Shown here in pieces: positions 15,950 to 24,955 of a DNA stretch of 32,423 nucleotides. Where the stretch lies: NCBI RefSeq assembly GCF_008709575.1, contig NZ_VYIK01000008.1, positions 37,889 through 70,311 on the forward strand. The letters run 5' to 3'. The stretch's first letter is position 1; each line of letters begins with the position of its first letter. Under the pieces are notes generated by a model. The model saw only the letters and a program-made list of their open reading frames with translations, searched no databases and was not told the DNA's origin. The translations under genes were made by a program, and so were the position numbers. The stretch comes from Mycobacterium sp. (lineage in GTDB: Bacteria; Actinomycetota; Actinomycetes; Mycobacteriales; Mycobacteriaceae).

Positions 15950-17218
15950 GTGCATGTCCTGGTGATCGGTTCCGGTGCCCGCGAACATGCGTTGCTGCTG
16001 GCCCTTCGCAACGATCCCCAGGTCGAGGCGTTGGCCATCGCCCCGGGCAACGCCGGCACCGCCCTGCTGGCTGAGCAGCATCAGGTCGATATCACCTCCA
16101 GCGATGAGGTCGTGGCATTGGCCCAGCGGGTCGGTGCTGACCTGGTGGTCATCGGTCCCGAGGTTCCCCTGGTGCTCGGGGTGGCCGACGCGGTGCGCGG
16201 CGCCGGCATCGCCTGCTTCGGGCCCAGTAAGGCGGCGGCCCGCATCGAAGGCTCCAAGGCGTTCGCCAAAGAGGTGATGGCGGCCGTCGGAGTCCGCACC
16301 GCGTCGAGCGAGATCGTCGACAGCCCGGCGCGCTTGGATGCCGGGCTGGACCGCTTCGGACCGGCCGTCGGCGAACCCGCCTGGGTGGTCAAAGACGATC
16401 TGCTCGCCGCCGGCAAAGGCGTGGTGGTGACCCCAGATCGCGCGGTCGCCCGCGCCCATGCCGCCGAACTGCTCGAGGCCGGGCACCCGGTGCTGTTGGA
16501 GTCCTATCTCGACGGCCCCGAGGTTTCGCTGTTTTGCGTCGTTGACGGCCAGACCGTGGTACCGCTGCTGGCGGCGCAGGACTTCAAACGTGTCGGCGAC
16601 GGTGACACCGGCCCCAACAGCGGCGGAATGGGTGCTTATGCGCCGTTACCCTGGCTGCCTGACGACATGTGCCGCACGATAGTCGGTGAGATCGTCCAAC
16701 CTGTTGCGGCCGAACTAGTCCGGCGCGGCACCCCGTTCTGCGGGTTGCTCTACGCCGGGCTGGCGATCACGGCGAAGGGCCCGGCGGTGATCGAATTCAA
16801 CTGCCGATTCGGTGATCCCGAGACGCAGTCAGTGCTGGCACTGCTGGATTCGCCGCTGGGCCAGCTGCTCTATGCAGCAGCCACCGGTGAGCTGGCCGGT
16901 TTCGACCAACCGCGCTGGCGAGCCGGCGCAGCGGTGACGGTAGTGCTCGCGGCGGAAAACTATCCGGGCCGGCCGCGGACCGGAGACGTCGTGGTCGGAG
17001 CTGAAGCCGAAGGGGTGTTGCATGCCGGGACAGCCCGGCGCGATGACGGTGCGATCGTGTCGTCGGGTGGCCGCGTCCTCTCGGTTGTGGGGACCGGTCC
17101 CGACCTGACGGCAGCCCGAACGGCGGCCTATGCGAAGCTGAAGTCAATCCGGCTGCCGGGCGGTCATTTCCGCACCGATATCGCGCTGGCAGCCGCCGAG
17201 GGCGCAATCCACGTCTGA
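15950..17218 (+). CDS. purD: Phosphoribosylamine-glycine ligase (GAR synthetase)
   Basis: Second enzyme of de novo purine synthesis, joining glycine to phosphoribosylamine with ATP. It is 422 residues, the family's usual single-domain length, and close to M. tuberculosis PurD. The N-domain begins [15 protein letters not shown], followed by the ATP-grasp region [34 protein letters not shown] and the PurD signature [11 protein letters not shown]. The C-terminal part ends [20 protein letters not shown] at 15950 is chosen because the conserved MxVLVIGSG begins there. It ends eight bases from the convergent ggtA. Confidence 0.98.
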   Translation: MHVLVIGSGAREHALLLALRNDPQVEALAIAPGNAGTALLAEQHQVDITSSDEVVALAQRVGADLVVIGPEVPLVLGVADAVRGAGIACFGPSKAAARIEGSKAFAKEVMAAVGVRTASSEIVDSPARLDAGLDRFGPAVGEPAWVVKDDLLAAGKGVVVTPDRAVARAHAAELLEAGHPVLLESYLDGPEVSLFCVVDGQTVVPLLAAQDFKRVGDGDTGPNSGGMGAYAPLPWLPDDMCRTIVGEIVQPVAAELVRRGTPFCGLLYAGLAITAKGPAVIEFNCRFGDPETQSVLALLDSPLGQLLYAAATGELAGFDQPRWRAGAAVTVVLAAENYPGRPRTGDVVVGAEAEGVLHAGTARRDDGAIVSSGGRVLSVVGTGPDLTAARTAAYAKLKSIRLPGGHFRTDIALAAAEGAIHV

Positions 17219-17226
17219 GGGGCCGA

Positions 17227-18846
17227 TCAGAAGCCCGCGGCCTGGCCGTCGCGGCGCGGGTCACTGGCCGCTAGGTACCCGTCGTCGAGCCGCCAGATCG
17301 CCTGGCAACTGCCGAATTGGTTGTCGTCGTCGACCACAACCAGCTCGTGGCCGCGCCGGTGCAGTTCATCGAGCGTGGACTGCGGGAAACCGCCCTCGCA
17401 GGCGACCTGGGTGCCCTGCATCCACCGAAAGCGGGGACCGTCGCAGGCGGTCTGTGGGTTCTGCCCGTGGTCGACGATGCGCACCACTACTTGCACGTGG
17501 CCCTGCGGCTGCATCGTGCCGCCCATCACACCGAAGCTCATCACCGGTGCGCCGTCTTTGGTCATAAAGCCCGGGATGATCGTGTGATAAGGACGCTTAC
17601 GCGGTCCTACTTGGTTCGGATGCCCTGGCTTCGCAACGAATTGCGTACCCCGGTTGTGCAGTGCGATTCCGGTGCCGGGTACCACGACACCCGAACCGAA
17701 CCCCCAGTAGTTCGATTGGATCATCGACACCATCAGCCCCGAGGCGTCGGCGGCGGTGAGATACACGGTGCCGCCGCGGGGGTTACCGGCCGACGCGGGC
17801 TTGGCGCGATTCCGCTCGACCAGGCCAGCCCGCCACTCGAGGTATCCGCGGTCCAGCAGGTTCGCCGGGCTCACCGGCATGTGGTCGACGTCGCCGACGT
17901 AGGCTTGGGCATCGGCGAAGGCCAGCTTGATCGCCTCGATCTGCAGATGAACACTGTCGGCGGAATCCGCGGGCAGTGATGCCATGTCGAAGTGCTCCAA
18001 GATGCCCAGCGCGATGAGTGCCACGATGCCCTGCCCGTTGGGTGGAATCTCGTGCACGGTGTAGCCGCGGTAACCGCCGTCGATGGTGCCGACCCAGTCG
18101 GAGCGATGAGCCGCGAGATCATCGGCACGCAGCACGGCGCCGTGGGCGGCCGCGTGCGCCGCGAGCTCTGCGGCCAGTTCGCCGCGGTAGAACGTTTCAC
18201 CGTTGGTAGCCGCGATTTTTTCCAGCGTGGTCGCGTGGTCGGGCAGGGTGACCAACTCCCCGGCTTTGGGCGCCCGCCCGCCGGGCATGAATGTCTCGGC
18301 GAACCCGGGCTGCGACGCGAACAGCGGCAGCTGTGCTGCCCACTGTGCCGCGACGGTCGGTGAAAGAAGAAAGCCGTTGCGGCCGTAAGAAATGGCTGGC
18401 GCAAAAAGTTTTTCGAACGGTAATTTACCGAACTTTGCGTGTAATTCGGTCCACGCCGACACTGCTCCGGGTACGGTCACGGAGTTCCAGCCGAGAGCGG
18501 GAACAGCGCCGCCGCCGAAGTACTGGGGGGTCCATTCGGCCGGTGAGCGTCCGGAGGCATTGAGGCCGTGCAATCGTCGGCCATCCCAGACAATGGCGAA
18601 AGCATCCGACCCGATGCCGTTGGACACCGGTTCCACCACGGTGAGGGTGATGGCGGTGGCCACGGCGGCGTCGGCTGCGCTGCCGCCCTCGGCGAGCATC
18701 CGAAGCCCCGCCTGGGCGGCAAGCGGCTGCGACGTGCACACCACGTTTCGTGCCAGCAGGGGCTTGCGCGGCCAGGCGTAGGGCAGATCCCAAGCGAAAG
18801 GCGGGGGCACGATCGGATCGTTGCACGCCGTGCTGCGCGGGCTCAA
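17227..18846 (-). CDS. ggtA: Gamma-glutamyltransferase-family Ntn hydrolase, Rv0773c (ggtA)-like
   Basis: A 539-residue precursor of the gamma-glutamyltranspeptidase family, in the position of ggtA. Members cut themselves before a threonine, which becomes the nucleophile; here that is Thr360 in NPRGGTVYLTAADASG, giving a heavy chain of about 359 and a light chain of about 180 residues, the family proportions. Other conserved parts are GGSAADAAVATAITLTVVEP, IPPNGQG and FGVMGGTMQPQGHVQV. There is no signal peptide, unlike secreted GGTs, so a cytoplasmic acylase-like role is possible. The TTG start at 18846 is uncertain; a GTG twelve codons in is an alternative. It lies 40 bases after the esterase gene. 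Confidence 0.9.
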   Translation of the reverse strand: MSPRSTACNDPIVPPPFAWDLPYAWPRKPLLARNVVCTSQPLAAQAGLRMLAEGGSAADAAVATAITLTVVEPVSNGIGSDAFAIVWDGRRLHGLNASGRSPAEWTPQYFGGGAVPALGWNSVTVPGAVSAWTELHAKFGKLPFEKLFAPAISYGRNGFLLSPTVAAQWAAQLPLFASQPGFAETFMPGGRAPKAGELVTLPDHATTLEKIAATNGETFYRGELAAELAAHAAAHGAVLRADDLAAHRSDWVGTIDGGYRGYTVHEIPPNGQGIVALIALGILEHFDMASLPADSADSVHLQIEAIKLAFADAQAYVGDVDHMPVSPANLLDRGYLEWRAGLVERNRAKPASAGNPRGGTVYLTAADASGLMVSMIQSNYWGFGSGVVVPGTGIALHNRGTQFVAKPGHPNQVGPRKRPYHTIIPGFMTKDGAPVMSFGVMGGTMQPQGHVQVVVRIVDHGQNPQTACDGPRFRWMQGTQVACEGGFPQSTLDELHRRGHELVVVDDDNQFGSCQAIWRLDDGYLAASDPRRDGQAAGF

Positions 18847-18886
18847 CAGCGAGTCTTCGGGTGCGCCGAGTTGCCGGACGAATCGG

Positions 18887-19798
18887 CTAGGCGGTCAGGA
18901 TCGGCGCCATCCAGGTCAATTCGGCAGGCAGTTGGGCGCTCCAAAACGACGAATCATGCCCGCCGGGCGAGAACCCCCCCGACGGCGGGTTGGGCAGCTG
19001 AGCCACGAACCGTCGAGTCGCGGCGTAGAACGGGTCGCCCTCACCGCAGTCCACCCGAATAGGGATCGATGCCAGCGCAGGCATGCCGAACACCGAATTG
19101 GCCGCCCAGTCGTCGGCGCCGTCGAAAGCACCGGGCGCGGTCGCGGCGGGTGAAAGCCAGAGCGCCGGGCTCACCGCGCAGATCGCCGCGGTCCGCTCCG
19201 GGCCCAGCCGCCCGCCCAGCAGCAACGCGCCGTAACCGCCCATCGACCACCCCAGAAAGGCCACCCGGGAAGTGTCCAGGTGCTGACTGCCCAGCATCGG
19301 TATCAGTTCCTGCAGGACCATGGCACCGGAATCTTCACCGGAAGCTCTTTTATGCCAATAACTTCCGCCGCCGTCGACGGCGACCACCGCGAACGGGGGC
19401 AAGCCGGCGTCAACGGCCTGAGCCAGGCCTTGTTCCACGCCGCCGGCCATCACGCGGCCCGCATCACTGCCCTTGCCGTGCAACGCAATCACCGGCCGCA
19501 ACGCCCGGGTCTGTCCTGGTGGACGCGCGATTGCCCAATTGGTCGTCACTCCACCTCGTGCTGCCGACACGAACGAGCCGACAGTCATCGTCGGTGCGGC
19601 GGCCGGGGCAGGGACCGGCTCCACGGGCACCGGTGGAGCCAGTGGAAAGTCGGTGCCGGTCGCGGTCACCGGGGCGGCCTGCGACGGCCGGGCCCCGAGG
19701 AGCGGGCCCAACGTGTAGGCGCCAACTGCACCGGCGGTCGCGTGGGCGCCCAACCGCAGCACGGCGCGGCGGCTCAGGTCCGGCATGCGGGTCATCAT
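18887..19798 (-). CDS. Tat-exported serine esterase, Rv0774c-like
   Basis: A 303-residue exported esterase matching Rv0774c in length and features. The N-terminus has a twin-arginine signal (PDLSRRAVLRLG) and hydrophobic stretch, then a proline/alanine-rich linker. The catalytic domain is of the esterase D / antigen-85-like alpha/beta type: nucleophile in LGWSMGGYGALLLGG, acid near RVDCGEGDPFY, and His in FSPGGHDSSFW. Oxyanion residues lie in VIALHGKGSDAG. M. tuberculosis Rv0774c is reported as a secreted esterase. The start at 19798 is one of three closely spaced ATGs (19798, 19795, 19786). It diverges from the TetR gene at 19944. Confidence 0.92.
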   Translation of the reverse strand: MMTRMPDLSRRAVLRLGAHATAGAVGAYTLGPLLGARPSQAAPVTATGTDFPLAPPVPVEPVPAPAAAPTMTVGSFVSAARGGVTTNWAIARPPGQTRALRPVIALHGKGSDAGRVMAGGVEQGLAQAVDAGLPPFAVVAVDGGGSYWHKRASGEDSGAMVLQELIPMLGSQHLDTSRVAFLGWSMGGYGALLLGGRLGPERTAAICAVSPALWLSPAATAPGAFDGADDWAANSVFGMPALASIPIRVDCGEGDPFYAATRRFVAQLPNPPSGGFSPGGHDSSFWSAQLPAELTWMAPILTA

Positions 19799-19891
19799 AG
19801 AGCGGCGCTGCGTGTCTTTGCTCGGGGTGCGGGCCGCAGGTACTTCCAGGGCGCCTGCATCGTGCGCTCGGCGCGGTGCTCCCACGGCGGC

Positions 19892-19918
19892 GTTTCTGCG
19901 AAACCGTGATGCGGAAAC
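19892..19918. promoter_or_regulatory. Candidate operator between esterase and TetR genes
   Basis: GTTTC-TGC-GAAAC (19892-19904) is a short perfect inverted repeat, and a further TGCGGAAAC ends at 19918 as a near direct copy of TGCGAAAC. It sits in the 145-base divergent gap, 26 bases before the TetR start. The gap holds no gene. It may be the binding site of the adjacent regulator; the arms are short, so this is weak. Confidence 0.3.
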
Positions 19919-19943
19919 TACCCGCCTGGCAGCATGACTAGGC

Positions 19944-20564
19944 GTGACGGCAGCTGCCACCCCTAAGGGCGAACGCCGACGGTATGCGTTGATCAGCGCT
20001 GCAGCTGACCTGCTGCGCGAAGACGGGTTCGAGGCGGTGCGCCACCGGGCGGTGGCACGTCGGGCAGGCCTGCCGCTGGCGTCGACCACCTACTACTTCT
20101 CCAGCCTCGACGACCTCATCACCAGCGCGGTGGCCCACGTCGGGATGCTGGAGGGCGCGCAGCTGCGGGCACGGGTGGCGGCGCTGCCCCGACGGCGCCG
20201 CAGCGCTGAAACGACCGCCGACGTGCTCGTCGAGCTGCTGGTCGGTGACAAACCCGGTCCGCATCTGGTCGAGCAGCTGATTTCACGTTACGAGCGCTAC
20301 ATCGCCTGCGTGCGACTGCCGGCGCTGCGCGAAATCCAGCGTCGCGATCTTCGCCAGCGATCCGACGCCGTCGCCGAGGCCATCGAGCGGTCGGGACGCT
20401 CGGTGCGGCTCGAGCTCGTGCCGGCGCTGGTGTGCGCGGTTGACGGCGCAGTAGTCTCGGCGCTGGTCGACGACAAGCAGGACCCGTGCCGGGCCGCGCG
20501 CGCCGCACTCGTCGACATCATCGACGCGCTGGCGCCGCTGGGTCGGCTCGAAGGGCCGGGGTGA
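19944..20564 (+). CDS. TetR-family regulator, Rv0775-like
   Basis: A 206-residue regulator. The N-terminal helix-turn-helix spans about residues 10-55, with AADLLREDGFEAVRHRAVAR and LPLASTTYYFSSLDDLITSA, followed by a helical ligand-binding domain. The start is GTG with no clear ribosome site. It is divergent from the esterase gene, which is the natural candidate target, and its 3' end overlaps the convergent DUF429 gene by 47 bases. The ligand and regulon are unknown. Confidence 0.9.
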   Translation: MTAAATPKGERRRYALISAAADLLREDGFEAVRHRAVARRAGLPLASTTYYFSSLDDLITSAVAHVGMLEGAQLRARVAALPRRRRSAETTADVLVELLVGDKPGPHLVEQLISRYERYIACVRLPALREIQRRDLRQRSDAVAEAIERSGRSVRLELVPALVCAVDGAVVSALVDDKQDPCRAARAALVDIIDALAPLGRLEGPG

Positions 20565-21261
20565 CGATATAGCCGGTCCCGACGTCGCCGTAGACGGTGA
20601 CATCGTCGGGTCGGTGATGCCAAAACAGCGCGACATAGGCGCACAGCACGGCGTCGACGGGATCTTCGGCTTTGTCCAGCTGTGCGGGCCGGGTCGCGGC
20701 GTCGACCCGCCGCCGCAGTTCCGCCCATGCCACGCAGTCGAAGACCCGCAGCCGCGGTGCGGCCCGGTCGAGGCCCTCGATCAGCCCCAGCAACGTCAGC
20801 AGCTCACGCCGACGATCGGCGAACGCGCCCCGCTTGTATTTCAGAGTCTTCGGCAATCCGAACAATGCGATCGTCGCGGCATGCGGGTAGACCTCGATCG
20901 CCCGTCGCGGCGCCCTCGATCCGGGATCGATGTCGAGACCCAGCGCCGTGGCTATCCGCGCGCCGCGCGGCGAGCGGAATTCCGGCTTGGCGGCGTACGC
21001 CGGACGTGCCCCGGCCTCGAACCGCCGGAAGTCCCGGTTGAGTGCGGTCTCGCACGGCCGAAACCCGGTCGGGTTCGTCACGACCAGCGGGGCATCGATG
21101 GCCGCCAGGCAGCTGTCGCTCCCATAGGGTCGCACCGCGGCGGCGATGCCGGCGTCGTCGTGGGCGACACCGACGTCGCACAGCCGCCCGGCGGCGTCGA
21201 CCACCGCGACGCCGCTCTGGTTGATCTCACCCCAGGCAAGGTCGAGTCCGATGAAGTACAT
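20518..21261 (-). CDS. DUF429 predicted nuclease-fold protein, Rv0776c-like
   Basis: A 247-residue protein of the DUF429 group, thought to share an RNase H-like fold. The first strand YFIGLDLAWGEINQSGVAVV carries the conserved Asp, AIDAPLVVTNPTG is the second acidic motif, and RRAIEVYPHAATIALFG follows with a conserved Glu. The acidic DAVLCAYVALF near the end completes the set. Nuclease activity has not been shown for the family as far as I know. Its start lies 40 bases from that of divergent purB, and its end overlaps the TetR gene by 47 bases. Confidence 0.85.
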   Translation of the reverse strand: MYFIGLDLAWGEINQSGVAVVDAAGRLCDVGVAHDDAGIAAAVRPYGSDSCLAAIDAPLVVTNPTGFRPCETALNRDFRRFEAGARPAYAAKPEFRSPRGARIATALGLDIDPGSRAPRRAIEVYPHAATIALFGLPKTLKYKRGAFADRRRELLTLLGLIEGLDRAAPRLRVFDCVAWAELRRRVDAATRPAQLDKAEDPVDAVLCAYVALFWHHRPDDVTVYGDVGTGYIVTPALRADPAAPARR

Positions 21262-21287
21262 GTGCTCATCCCTGGGTCACACGACCG

Positions 21288-21293
21288 TAAGCT
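21288..21293 (+). promoter_or_regulatory. Predicted -10 hexamer of purB (leaderless)
   Basis: TAAGCT fits TANNNT and lies eight bases before the GTG at 21302, the same spacing as at purD. There is no Shine-Dalgarno sequence. Confidence 0.5.
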
Positions 21294-21301
21294 GTCACGG
21301 T

Positions 21302-22726
21302 GTGAGCATTCCCAACGTGCTGGCCGATCGCTACGCCAGTGCCGAAATGGTGGCGATCTGGTCGCCGGAGGCCAAGGTGATCGCCGAGCGTCGGCTGTGG
21401 CTGGCGGTGCTGCGGGCGCAGCTGGAGCTGGGTGCCGAAGGAGTCGACGTGCCCCGGCAGGTGCTGTCCGACTACGAACGGGTGCTCGACGAGGTCGACC
21501 TGGCGTCGATCGCGGCCCGCGAGCGGGTGCTGCGCCACGACGTCAAGGCCCGCATCGAAGAATTCAACGCGTTGGCCGGTCACGAGCACGTGCACAAGGG
21601 GATGACCAGCCGCGACCTGACCGAGAACGTCGAACAACTACAGATCCGCCGGTCGCTGGAACTGGTGTTCACCCACGGTGTGGCGGTGGCGGCCCGGCTG
21701 GCCGAGCGCGCGGTGGCCTACCGCGACCTGGTGATGGTCGGACGCAGCCACAACGTCGCTGCGCAGGCCACGACGCTGGGCAAGCGGTTCGCCTCCGCCG
21801 CGCAGGAGACCCTGCTGGCTCTCACCCGGCTTCGGGAGCTGACCGACCGCTACCCGTTGCGCGGCATCAAGGGGCCGATGGGCACCGCACAGGACATGCT
21901 CGACCTGCTCGGCGGCGACCCGGCGAAGCTGGCCGAGCTCGAGCAGCGCGTGGCCGAGTTTCTCGGATTTTCAACGGTTTTGACCAGCGTAGGGCAGGTC
22001 TATCCGCGGTCGCTGGACCACGAAGTGGTCTCGGCGCTGGTACAGCTCGGCGCGGGGCTATCGTCGTTGGCGCACACCATCCGGCTCATGGCCGGGCATG
22101 AGCTGGTCACCGAGGGCTTCGCGCCCGGGCAGGTGGGCTCGTCGGCCATGCCGCACAAGATGAACGCCCGCAGTTGCGAACGGGTCAACGGGCTGCAGGT
22201 CATACTGCGCGGCTACGCCTCCATGGTGGCCGAGCTGGCCGGCGCGCAGTGGAACGAGGGGGATGTGTTCTGCTCGGTAGTGCGCCGAGTGGCGTTGCCG
22301 GACAGTTTTTTTGCTGCGGACGGGCAGATCGAGACGTTGTTGACCGTGCTCGACGAATTCGGGGTGTACCCCGCGGTGATCGGCCGGGAATTCGACCGCT
22401 ATCTGCCGTTTTTGGCCACCACCAAGGTGTTGATCGCGGCCGTGCGCGCGGGCATGGGCCGAGAAGCTGCGCACGAGGTGATCCGCGAGCATGCGGTTGC
22501 CGCAGCGCTCGCGATGCGTGACGGCGCCGAGCCCGACCTGCTGGACCGGCTGGCCGCTGATCCGCGGCTGCCGTTGGACCGCGCCGCGCTGGATGCCGCG
22601 CTGGCCGACAAGGCGGCGTTCATCGGCGCCGCCGGTGATCAGGTCGATGCGGTGGCCGCCGCGGTGGACGCGCTCGTGGCGCGCTACCCGGATGCGGCCA
22701 AGTACACACCGGCGACCATCCTGTAG
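21302..22726 (+). CDS. purB: Adenylosuccinate lyase
   Basis: A 474-residue fumarase/aspartase-superfamily lyase that releases fumarate from SAICAR and from adenylosuccinate in purine synthesis. It is nearly collinear with M. tuberculosis PurB. Landmarks are [23 protein letters not shown] in two adjoining motifs, TSRDLTEN, the active-site histidine in [16 protein letters not shown] and the signature with mobile-loop serine [22 protein letters not shown] at 21302 begins the conserved [12 protein letters not shown]. The cyp126 start follows its stop by four bases, so the two are co-transcribed. Confidence 0.98.
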   Translation: MSIPNVLADRYASAEMVAIWSPEAKVIAERRLWLAVLRAQLELGAEGVDVPRQVLSDYERVLDEVDLASIAARERVLRHDVKARIEEFNALAGHEHVHKGMTSRDLTENVEQLQIRRSLELVFTHGVAVAARLAERAVAYRDLVMVGRSHNVAAQATTLGKRFASAAQETLLALTRLRELTDRYPLRGIKGPMGTAQDMLDLLGGDPAKLAELEQRVAEFLGFSTVLTSVGQVYPRSLDHEVVSALVQLGAGLSSLAHTIRLMAGHELVTEGFAPGQVGSSAMPHKMNARSCERVNGLQVILRGYASMVAELAGAQWNEGDVFCSVVRRVALPDSFFAADGQIETLLTVLDEFGVYPAVIGREFDRYLPFLATTKVLIAAVRAGMGREAAHEVIREHAVAAALAMRDGAEPDLLDRLAADPRLPLDRAALDAALADKAAFIGAAGDQVDAVAAAVDALVARYPDAAKYTPATIL

Positions 22727-22730
22727 CGCC

Positions 22731-23990
22731 ATGACTGCTCCGGCTGCGCTTTCGGGCATCGATTTCACCGATTTGGACAACTTCGCCGAGGGGTTTCCGC
22801 ATCACCTGTTCGCCATCCATCGCCAGGCGGCACCGGTGTTCTGGCACCAGCCGACCGAGCACACCCCCGACGGCGAAGGCTTCTGGTCGGTGGCCACCTA
22901 TGCGGAAACCCTCGCCGTGCTGAGGGACCCGGTGACATTCTCCTCGGTCACCGGCGGCGACCGGCCGTTCGGTGGGACGCTGCTGCAGGATTTGGCAATC
23001 GCGGGCCAGGTTCTGAACATGATGGACGATCCGCGCCATGCGCAGATCAGACGGCTCGTCAGTTCCGGGCTCACCCCGCGGATGATCAGCCGTGTCGAGG
23101 ACGATCTGCGCGCCCGTGCCGGCCGGTTGCTGGATGCGATAGTGCCGGGCGAACCTTTCGACTTTCTGGTCGACGTCGCCGCCGAACTCCCAATGCAGAT
23201 GATCTGCGTCTTGCTGGGAGTCCCAGAATCCGAGCGACATTGGCTATTCGAAGCCATCGAACCGCAGTTCGACTTCGGCGGTTCGCGCACGGCGTCGTTG
23301 TCGCAGCTGACGGCCGAGGAGGCTGGGTCACGCATGTATGCCTACGGCCAGGAGCTGATCGCGGCGAAGCGGGCCGAGCCGACCGATGACATGTTGTCGG
23401 TAGTCGCGAACGCGACGGTCGACGACGCTGACGGGCACGGCGCCGGCCCGGTCCTCTCCGATCTCGAGCTGTACTTGTTCTTCAGTCTGTTGTTCAGCGC
23501 CGGCGCGGAGACGACGCGCAACGCGGTCGCGGGTGGACTGCTGGCGCTGGCCGACCATCCGCGGCAATGGCATGCGCTGCGCGATAACCTCGACCTGCTG
23601 CCGTCGGCGATCGAGGAGATAGTCCGGTGGACGTCGCCCTCGCCGTCGAAACGGCGCACCGCTACCCGCGACGTCACGCTCGGCGGCCAGTCGATCAGGA
23701 CGGGACAGAAGGTACAGATCTGGGAGGGTTCGGCCAATCGCGACGCAGCGGTGTTCGACCGCGCCGACGAATTCGACATCACCCGTAAACCCAATCCGCA
23801 CCTGGGGTTCGGTCAGGGCGTGCACTACTGCCTGGGCGCTAATCTGGCCCGGCTGGAACTGCGGGTGCTCTTCGAGGAATTGCTGCCGCGCTTCAGCGGC
23901 GTGCACGTCACCGAACCCGTCGAGTGGACCCGCAGCAACCGGCACACCGGCATCCGGCATCTGGTCGTGGAACTGCTCGGGGCCGGGTGA
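22731..23990 (+). CDS. cyp126: Cytochrome P450 CYP126
   Basis: A 419-residue P450 matching M. tuberculosis cyp126 (Rv0778) in position and sequence. It shows [24 protein letters not shown]-helix [15 protein letters not shown] with the acid-threonine pair, Exx[11 protein letters not shown] and heme ligand loop [18 protein letters not shown]. The physiological substrate is not known to me. Being four bases behind purB suggests co-transcription with a purine gene, without an obvious functional link. The Rv0779c membrane protein that follows in M. tuberculosis is absent; only 71 bases separate this gene from purC. Confidence 0.96.
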   Translation: MTAPAALSGIDFTDLDNFAEGFPHHLFAIHRQAAPVFWHQPTEHTPDGEGFWSVATYAETLAVLRDPVTFSSVTGGDRPFGGTLLQDLAIAGQVLNMMDDPRHAQIRRLVSSGLTPRMISRVEDDLRARAGRLLDAIVPGEPFDFLVDVAAELPMQMICVLLGVPESERHWLFEAIEPQFDFGGSRTASLSQLTAEEAGSRMYAYGQELIAAKRAEPTDDMLSVVANATVDDADGHGAGPVLSDLELYLFFSLLFSAGAETTRNAVAGGLLALADHPRQWHALRDNLDLLPSAIEEIVRWTSPSPSKRRTATRDVTLGGQSIRTGQKVQIWEGSANRDAAVFDRADEFDITRKPNPHLGFGQGVHYCLGANLARLELRVLFEELLPRFSGVHVTEPVEWTRSNRHTGIRHLVVELLGAG

Positions 23991-24049
23991 GCTCAGCGGG
24001 GTGATTGCGGTCCGTTCGACGGCGACACCGCGGCAGGATCGCGACCCGA

Positions 24050-24055
24050 TAGGCT
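24050..24055 (+). promoter_or_regulatory. Predicted -10 hexamer of purC (leaderless)
   Basis: TAGGCT fits TANNNT and lies six bases before the GTG at 24062. No Shine-Dalgarno sequence precedes the start. Confidence 0.5.
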
Positions 24056-24061
24056 GACCCG

Positions 24062-24955
24062 GTGCGTCCCGCGCTGTCCGACTACCGGCACCTGTCCAGC
24101 GGCAAGGTGCGCGAGCTGTACCGCATCGACGACGAGCACTTGTTGTTCGTCGCGACCGACCGGATTTCGGCGTTCGACTACGTCCTTGGCAGCACGATCC
24201 CCGACAAGGGCCGAATCCTGACCGCGATGAGCGTGTTCTTCTTCGACTTCATCGAGGCTCCCAACCACCTGGCCGGGCCGCCGGACGACCCCCGCATTCC
24301 GGACGAGGTGCTCGGGCGCGCGCTGGTGGTGCGCGAGCTGGAAATGCTCCCGGTGGAGTGTGTGGCTCGCGGCTACCTGACCGGATCGGGGCTGCTGGAT
24401 TACCGAGATAGCGGCGCACTCTGCGGAATCCCTTTGCCGCCAGGCCTGGTAGAGGCCAGCAAGCTGCCCGGCCCGCTGTTCACCCCAGCCACCAAAGCCG
24501 AACGGGGGCACCACGACGAGAACATCACGTTCGAGCGGGTGATCGAGATGGTGGGAGCAGCCCGCGCCAACCAGCTGCGGGACCGTACTCTGCAGATTTA
24601 CGCACAGGCTGCCGACCACGCCCTGACGAAGGGAATCATCATCGCCGACACTAAATTCGAGTTCGGCATCGACGAGCACGCCAATCTGGTGCTCGCCGAC
24701 GAGATCTTCACCCCCGATTCTTCGCGGTACTGGCCGGCTGCCGACTACCGTCCTGGGGTAGTTCAGACCAGCTTCGACAAGCAGTTTGTGCGGAACTGGC
24801 TGACCGGTCCGGAATCCGGATGGGATCGCTTCGGGCCGCAGCCGCCGCCGCCGCTTCCGGACGCCGTCGTCGCCGCCACCCGCGACCGCTATATCGATGC
24901 CTACGAACGGATCTCCGGGTTGCGCTTCCGCGACTGGATCGGACCCGGGGCATGA
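24062..24955 (+). CDS. purC: SAICAR synthetase
   Basis: Phosphoribosylaminoimidazole-succinocarboxamide synthase, 297 residues, the length I recall for M. tuberculosis PurC. It couples aspartate to CAIR using ATP. Motifs are [20 protein letters not shown] (phosphate-binding start), [32 protein letters not shown] and [13 protein letters not shown], followed by [12 protein letters not shown] and [15 protein letters not shown] at 24062 fits the conserved N-terminus and the leaderless promoter. The stop overlaps the ptrB start as ATGA. Confidence 0.98.
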   Translation: MRPALSDYRHLSSGKVRELYRIDDEHLLFVATDRISAFDYVLGSTIPDKGRILTAMSVFFFDFIEAPNHLAGPPDDPRIPDEVLGRALVVRELEMLPVECVARGYLTGSGLLDYRDSGALCGIPLPPGLVEASKLPGPLFTPATKAERGHHDENITFERVIEMVGAARANQLRDRTLQIYAQAADHALTKGIIIADTKFEFGIDEHANLVLADEIFTPDSSRYWPAADYRPGVVQTSFDKQFVRNWLTGPESGWDRFGPQPPPPLPDAVVAATRDRYIDAYERISGLRFRDWIGPGA

